Assembly: GCF_036962705.1 (NCBI RefSeq) | Contig: NZ_JBALOQ010000019.1 | Location: 114,033 to 178,032 of the forward strand | Direction of reading: 5' to 3' | DNA from: Ferdinandcohnia sp036962705 | GTDB lineage: Bacteria > Bacillota > Bacilli > Bacillales > Bacillaceae_L | DNA: 64,000 bases | Part shown: positions 59,643-64,000 of the stretch, piece after piece | Layout: each line of letters opens with the position of its first letter | Position numbering within the stretch: the stretch's first letter is position 1 | Position numbers and translations under genes: made by a program | The notes under the pieces: generated by a model | What the model was told of the DNA's origin: nothing | The model's input: only the letters and a program-made list of their open reading frames with translations | Database searches by the model: none

Positions 59643-60650
59643 TTATAGACCTTTTGATGCAATGTAATCTACAAGGTCAACTACACGGTGAGAGTATCCA
59701 CTTTCGTTGTCATACCAAGAGATAACTTTAACCATGTTGCCTTCCATAACCATTGTAGAAAGAGCATCAATAGTTGAAGAATTTGCATTACCATTGTAAT
59801 CAGAAGATACAAGTGGTTCTTCACTATAACCCATGATTCCTTTTAATTCTTCTTCAGAAGCTTTACGTAGTGCTGCGTTAATTTCTTCAACAGTTACTTC
59901 TTTATCTAACTCGGCAACTAAGTCAACAAGTGACACGTTTGGAGTTGGAACACGCATAGCGCCACCATTTAATTTACCTTTTAATTCAGGTAATACTAGA
60001 GAAACAGCTTTTGCTGCACCAGTAGTAGTTGGAATGATGTTTTCAGCTGCTGCACGAGCACGACGATAATCTTTATGTGGTAAATCAAGAATTTGTTGGT
60101 CATTTGTGTATGAGTGAATAGTTGTCATCATACCACGCTTAATTCCAAAGTTTTCATGTAAAACTTTTGCATATGGTGCTAAGCAGTTTGTTGTACAAGA
60201 AGCATTTGAAATAACGTCATGGCTTGCTGCATCATACTTGTCATGGTTAACACCCATAACGATTGTGATGTCCTCGTCAGTTGCAGGAGCAGAAATGATT
60301 ACTTTTTTCGCACCAGCTTCGATGTGTTTCGCAGCGTCAGAGCGCTTAGTGAAACGACCAGTTGATTCAATAACAACTTCAACACCTAGGTCTCCCCAAG
60401 CAAGTTGAGCCGGGTCGCGTTCAGCTTTTACAAGGATTTCTTTTCCATTAACAACAAGGCTATTTCCATTAACAGATACTTCTGCATCAAGAACACCGTG
60501 AACAGTGTCATACTTTAATAGATGTGCTAACATATTTGCATCTGTTAAATCATTTACTGCTACTACTTCAACATTTGGATTGTTTAATGCCGCACGTAAA
60601 ACGTTACGACCAATACGTCCAAAACCATTAATACCAACTTTAACTGCCAT
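59643..60650 (-). CDS. gapA: Glyceraldehyde-3-phosphate dehydrogenase (NAD-dependent)
   Basis: 335 residues. NAD site GINGFGRIGRNVLRAAL with Asp in AVNDLTD, catalytic Cys in SNASCTTNCLAP and His in TTIHSYTNDQ. The position after cggR identifies the glycolytic GapA rather than the gluconeogenic GapB. It oxidises glyceraldehyde 3-phosphate to 1,3-bisphosphoglycerate. Expression is controlled by CggR upstream. Confidence 0.97.
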   Translation of the reverse strand: MAVKVGINGFGRIGRNVLRAALNNPNVEVVAVNDLTDANMLAHLLKYDTVHGVLDAEVSVNGNSLVVNGKEILVKAERDPAQLAWGDLGVEVVIESTGRFTKRSDAAKHIEAGAKKVIISAPATDEDITIVMGVNHDKYDAASHDVISNASCTTNCLAPYAKVLHENFGIKRGMMTTIHSYTNDQQILDLPHKDYRRARAAAENIIPTTTGAAKAVSLVLPELKGKLNGGAMRVPTPNVSLVDLVAELDKEVTVEEINAALRKASEEELKGIMGYSEEPLVSSDYNGNANSSTIDALSTMVMEGNMVKVISWYDNESGYSHRVVDLVDYIASKGL

Positions 60651-60704
60651 TTTTGATTTCCTCCTTTTGTATGTGAAACCTAAAAAAGAATTTTTATATA
60701 AGGG

Positions 60705-61724
60705 TTACCCCTTTATTAACTCTTTTGCAGCACCTTCATCTGTAATTAATAGAGTTCCCGGCGCTTGCTTTAAATAAGCTTGGATGGCGATTGCCTTCGA
60801 AGCTCCACCAGCTACTGCAATCACATCATGGATTGCGGGAAGATCCTTAAGCTGGATTCCAATTGTTTGAACCCGATGGACGACTTCCCCATCTTCGTCA
60901 AAATAATAGCCAAAAGCTTCTGCGACCGCATGAGATTCTATGATTTTTTTCATATCCTCTTCATCTGTCTTGCGACGCTCTGCCATTGTAATAGCGTCTC
61001 CTATTCCGTGAACAACCATACTTGATGACTTAATCAAATTCAAGACATCACGAATCGATGGTTCCGCCACAAATGATTGGTACGCTTCATTACTTACAAC
61101 ATCAGGTACATGAAGAAGTCGGTAATCCCCCGAGGCTTTTTCAGCCATCTTCGCGCAAATCGTATTTGCTTGATTTTCCACACGTTCTCCTAACCCACCT
61201 CTTGCCGGAACGAATAAAATGCTTCGCCCTTTCGAATCTGGGGTCATCATTTCTGCCACTTCAACAAGAGTTGTACCACCTGTAACTGCGACGATATTTT
61301 CTCCAAAAAGGCTTTGTTTTATTCTTGAAACGCAAGCTCTTCCCATTTCTTTTTTCACCCAAGGAGCAGTGTCACTGTCGCCTGGAACGACAATCACTTC
61401 TTTTATATTTAACTTCTCCTTAAGTTTCGATTCTAAAACCCTTAAACCTAAAACTTCCTTAATAACATCCTCTAGGTCTTTTAAAAGCTCCGCGCCCTCT
61501 TTCGTCAAGCTCATACCAGCAATGCTAAAGTCCACAAGGTTTTGTTTCTTTAAAAACTCAACCTCCCCGCGGAGGACACGCTCGCTATGACCAAGACTAG
61601 TTGAAAGATTCCTTCTTCCTATTGGTTGCATAAGTCGTATGTATTTGAGGATCTCATGGCGCTTTTGCATAACCTCGAGTAAATCGGGTAATAATTTCTG
61701 TTGTACCTCAATGATTGAACTCAT
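60705..61724 (-). CDS. cggR: Central glycolytic genes regulator CggR
   Basis: 340 residues from the ATG of MSSIIEVQQK, the length of B. subtilis CggR. An N-terminal winged helix (RLMQPIGRRNLSTSLGHSERVLRGEVEFLKKQNLVDF) precedes a SorC-type sugar-binding domain (VTGGTTLVEVAEMM, FVPARGGLGERVENQANTICAKMA). Fructose 1,6-bisphosphate lowers its DNA binding in B. subtilis. It represses its own operon through the operator just upstream. Confidence 0.96.
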   Translation of the reverse strand: MSSIIEVQQKLLPDLLEVMQKRHEILKYIRLMQPIGRRNLSTSLGHSERVLRGEVEFLKKQNLVDFSIAGMSLTKEGAELLKDLEDVIKEVLGLRVLESKLKEKLNIKEVIVVPGDSDTAPWVKKEMGRACVSRIKQSLFGENIVAVTGGTTLVEVAEMMTPDSKGRSILFVPARGGLGERVENQANTICAKMAEKASGDYRLLHVPDVVSNEAYQSFVAEPSIRDVLNLIKSSSMVVHGIGDAITMAERRKTDEEDMKKIIESHAVAEAFGYYFDEDGEVVHRVQTIGIQLKDLPAIHDVIAVAGGASKAIAIQAYLKQAPGTLLITDEGAAKELIKG

Positions 61725-61752
61725 TTTTTCATTTCCCCTTTTTACCATAAGG

Positions 61753-61788
61753 GACTTCTTTTGTCCCGCTGTGACATATTATGTCCCG
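61753..61788 (-). promoter_or_regulatory. CggR operator
   Basis: On the minus strand CGGGAC-N6-TGTC-N4 is followed by CGGGAC-N6-AGTC, the tandem direct-repeat architecture known for CggR. Only the last TGTC deviates (AGTC). It lies ~30 bp before the cggR start. Confidence 0.9.
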
Positions 61789-61879
61789 CTTACAGTAAAA
61801 AAAAACAACAAATTTAAAAATCGTATATCGTCGTGTTACATGTATATAGTAACAATACTTTTAAAAGAATGCAATAAAT

Positions 61880-61904
61880 AAACTGCCTATTTTTTAGGCA
61901 GTCG
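61880..61904 (-). terminator. Terminator of the glutaredoxin-like gene
   Basis: ACTGCCTA-AAAAA-TAGGCAGT is followed by TTATTT on the minus strand. Confidence 0.75.
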
Positions 61905-61914
61905 GGGTAAAACC

Positions 61915-62169
61915 TTATCTTTTTACAAAATTATTCAAGTAATCGCGGATTGTTTCTTTATGGATAATCCCATACTCCACTTCGTTTCCATCGATTTCGA
62001 TTACTGGAATCATGATCTGATATTTTTCCAAAAGTTCATCATCTTTATAAATATCGATTTCGTGAAGCTCTAATGGATAATCCTCACTAAGTTCCTCAAT
62101 CACTTTTTTAGCTTTCGTACAAAGAGAGCAATTTTCCTTTGAATACATCGTTACTTGAATACGTTTCAA
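61915..62169 (-). CDS. Glutaredoxin-like thiol-disulfide protein
   Basis: 84 residues. The thioredoxin fold starts with VTMYSKENCSLCTKAKKVIEEL, a CxxC motif (CSLC) close to the N-terminus, and has the cis-Pro in IMIPVIEIDGNEVEYG. Such DUF836/glutaredoxin family proteins act as small cytosolic thiol reductants. It lies between sigL and cggR with 17 bp to the sigL stop and may be co-transcribed with sigL. Confidence 0.9.
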   Translation of the reverse strand: MKRIQVTMYSKENCSLCTKAKKVIEELSEDYPLELHEIDIYKDDELLEKYQIMIPVIEIDGNEVEYGIIHKETIRDYLNNFVKR

Positions 62170-62186
62170 CTTGTTACACTTCCAAT

Positions 62187-63497
62187 CTACTTGCTATACC
62201 GTTTTCGTTTCGTTGAAGAAGGTATATTTAATTGGTCACGGTATTTTGCGATTGTTCGTCTCGATACAAGAATACCATGCTTCTCCTCAAGTATACTGAC
62301 AATTTCTTGGTCTGACAAAGGCTTTTGCTTGTTTTCCTCTACAATCATCTGTTTCATTACACTTTTCACTTGTGTCGAAGACGTATCGGCTTCCCCCGTT
62401 GTTTGGATATTCCGACTGAAGAAATACTTCATTTCAAAAATTCCAAATGGCGTTTGTACAAATTTATCCTTAACTGCACGGCTAACTGTCGATTCATGAA
62501 TCTCAAGTGCATCAGCAACATCGCTCATAATCAGCGGTTTTAAATGTGTCGGGCCCTTAATGAAAAAATCCAATTGTTGGTTGATAATTTCACCCATTAC
62601 ATTTTGCAAGGTCATTTTTCGTTGCTCCAAACTTCTCATGATCCACTGGCATTGATCCACTTTTTCCTGAAGGTAGGATTTTGTTCTGGAATCCTTCTCC
62701 TGTAAAAAGTGCTGATAATATTGCAGATTCAACGATACCTTTGGTAGGTACGAGTCTTGCATGCTCATTGTGACCATATTATCTTCAACTTGAATATCAA
62801 TATCAGGAACAATGTAATGTGCTTCCCCACCCTGAAAGGCAGCGCCTGGTCTTGGCTGAAGCGTTTGGATAAAATCAAATACCTGTTGAATATCAAAAAG
62901 CATTACATTTAGATCCTTAGCGATTTCCTTCCATGACTTTTCAGCGAATCGTTCAAAATGATCTTGAATGATGGTTTCCGCTAAATGGTTTCGATTCGGG
63001 AGTGCCCTCAATTGCAATAGAAGACATTCCTGTAAAGACCTCGATCCTACCCCAATCGGATCGAGGCTTTGTATAAAGTAAATCGCATTTTCAATGGTCT
63101 CTGTGTCGGTATTGAGTTCCCTTGCAATTTCTTCTTCTTGAAAATACAAGTAACCATTACTGTCGAGTAGCTGGATGATATATTCAATCGTCCGTTTTTT
63201 CGTGTTGTTTAGTTTCATATATGAAAGCTGTGTTAGCAAATGCTCATACAGGGTTACTTCTTTTTTACCGATATAGTCGATTGGATTTGTATACGTATCT
63301 TTTGTGACCTTCGTTTTTTTAGTTCGTCCAAAATCCGTTGGTTTAACATCAATTAGGGGATTTTCTAGTGTTTGCTCTTCTAGAAATTTAGTCAAATCCA
63401 AAGTAGAGTATTGTAAAAGAGTAATAGCCTGTGTTAATTCCTTTGTCATGACTAGCTTTAAAGATTGCTGTTGAAAAAGTCCAGTTTGCATATTCAC
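62187..63497 (-). CDS. sigL: RNA polymerase sigma-54 factor (SigL/RpoN)
   Basis: 436 residues. Region I (FQQQSLKLVMTKELTQAITLLQYSTLDLTKFLEEQTLENPLI) is Gln/Leu-rich and binds activators. The core-binding domain follows, then the helix-turn-helix DVADALEIHESTVSRAVKDKFVQTPFGIFEMKYFFS, and the RpoN box VSRRTIAKYRDQLNIPSS at the end. It directs polymerase to -12/-24 promoters and needs an enhancer-binding ATPase. A cre-like site upstream suggests CcpA control, as reported for B. subtilis sigL. Confidence 0.96.
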   Translation of the reverse strand: MNMQTGLFQQQSLKLVMTKELTQAITLLQYSTLDLTKFLEEQTLENPLIDVKPTDFGRTKKTKVTKDTYTNPIDYIGKKEVTLYEHLLTQLSYMKLNNTKKRTIEYIIQLLDSNGYLYFQEEEIARELNTDTETIENAIYFIQSLDPIGVGSRSLQECLLLQLRALPNRNHLAETIIQDHFERFAEKSWKEIAKDLNVMLFDIQQVFDFIQTLQPRPGAAFQGGEAHYIVPDIDIQVEDNMVTMSMQDSYLPKVSLNLQYYQHFLQEKDSRTKSYLQEKVDQCQWIMRSLEQRKMTLQNVMGEIINQQLDFFIKGPTHLKPLIMSDVADALEIHESTVSRAVKDKFVQTPFGIFEMKYFFSRNIQTTGEADTSSTQVKSVMKQMIVEENKQKPLSDQEIVSILEEKHGILVSRRTIAKYRDQLNIPSSTKRKRYSK

Positions 63498-63535
63498 TCA
63501 AGGTTTCCCCCTTCTTTTGAATTGACCTCAAAACT

Positions 63536-63549
63536 TGGAAGCGTTTTCT
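63536..63549. promoter_or_regulatory. cre-like site upstream of sigL
   Basis: TGGAAGCGTTTTCT matches TGNAANCGNNNNCA except for the last base. It starts ~39 bp before the sigL start, a position that would block the promoter. Confidence 0.55.
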
Positions 63550-63668
63550 TTTTTCTTGAAAGCTACATGGTTTATTTTATCTTATTTCTATCGTATCGAA
63601 AAAGTTAAATTTTAGCACGCATTTTTATACATTTTTTGAAAGATTCTACCTTAAAGAGGTGATTAATA

Positions 63669-63845
63669 TTGAAAAAGAATGAAATCATATACACAGGCCC
63701 AGTCACTGGGACATTAGACGAAGCGAAAAAAAGTAAACACAAAGAAGAATTTGCATCAGATTTTGATCCCATCCAAACAATGTGGGCTGTGAATCCAGTT
63801 GATGAGGATGTGTATGAAGGGACATTGGGGTATAAGGATAACTAG
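63669..63845 (+). CDS. Small conserved-looking protein (58 residues)
   Basis: A TTG start 8 nt after AGAGGTGAT opens 58 codons to TAG. The product begins KKNEIIYTGPVTGTLDEAKK and has a central EEFASDFDPIQTMWAVNP segment and an acidic end (DEDVYEG). It is soluble with no Cys. Divergent from sigL. Not recognised; ribosome binding site, length and codon use make it a likely gene. Confidence 0.65.
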   Translation: MKKNEIIYTGPVTGTLDEAKKSKHKEEFASDFDPIQTMWAVNPVDEDVYEGTLGYKDN

Positions 63846-64000
63846 GTTGAACGGGAGTAAAGGGAGTTGTGTGATTGCGAAGTTTATGGCGTTATTCGTG
63901 CCATCTTTGTTAGATTTAAGATTAATGAGGGTACGTTTATGCCGTTTATGTACCCTTTTTGTTCGATTTTGAATCCGTGGAGGTACGATTACCCTATTTG
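63846..64000. other. Window end without a complete gene
   Basis: Contains the direct words TTTATGGCG/TTTATGCCG and a GGTAC(G)...GTACCC inverted repeat at ~63930-63956 followed by TTTTTG, which may be the terminator of the 58-residue gene. Confidence 0.45.

Overview
The window looks like chromosomal DNA of a low-GC, Gram-positive, endospore-forming member of the Bacillaceae (a Bacillus/Neobacillus-like genome). The pointers are strong GGAGG-type ribosome binding sites, frequent TTG and GTG starts, a SpoVA operon, a CggR-controlled glycolytic operon and the secG-est-rnr...smpB-ssrA neighbourhood. Apart from the 17-nt 3' exon of ssrA no tRNA or rRNA sequence was seen, and no insertion sequence or CRISPR array.

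Layout. 1-8350: end of a beta-lactamase-family gene; a two-component system with two PepSY proteins; small proteins; a TetR regulator divergent from a membrane protein across a perfect 13-bp inverted repeat; a DUF438/hemerythrin/PAS protein behind an FNR-like box; a HesB-like protein. 8350-11310: an FMN reductase and a cystine-type ABC transporter (tcyABC). 11500-25100: a large carbohydrate locus with rpiB-like, class II FBPase and transketolase genes, a divergent DeoR regulator, a second triosephosphate isomerase, a two-subunit dihydroxyacetone-type kinase, a PdxA-like dehydrogenase, an AEC permease, a complete tripartite tricarboxylate transporter and a TIM-barrel isomerase. Similar operator-like sequences lie before all three transcription units and a cre site before one. 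The best reading is uptake and catabolism of a four-carbon sugar or sugar acid that ends in erythrose 4-phosphate and triose phosphate.

25400-33200: spore-associated genes, including a seven-gene spoVA2mob-like operon (DUF1657, YhcN-like lipoprotein, spoVAC, spoVAD, spoVAE, DUF1657, DUF421-DUF1657 fusion), an L,D-transpeptidase and small proteins. 33280-45530: accessory genes: amine oxidase, AGCS symporter, an MFS exporter with a long attenuator leader and a 15-codon leader peptide, a strikingly GC-rich acyl-CoA ligase, a WYL regulator with a GyrI-like protein, two broken genes (SRPBCC and a LAGLIDADG endonuclease) and a lipoprotein.

45900-64000: conserved core. The ssrA gene (tmRNA) is interrupted in its T-loop by a compact group I intron of about 279 nt. 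It is followed by smpB, a PP2C-like phosphatase, a formate/nitrite-type transporter, ldh, rnr, est and secG, then two arrays of tandem repeats, the glycolytic operon cggR-gapA-pgk-tpiA-gpmI-eno, a glutaredoxin-like protein and sigL (rpoN). Several small genes under 60 codons were found by reading the gaps (4341-4466, 38351-38398, 54161-54280, 63669-63845).
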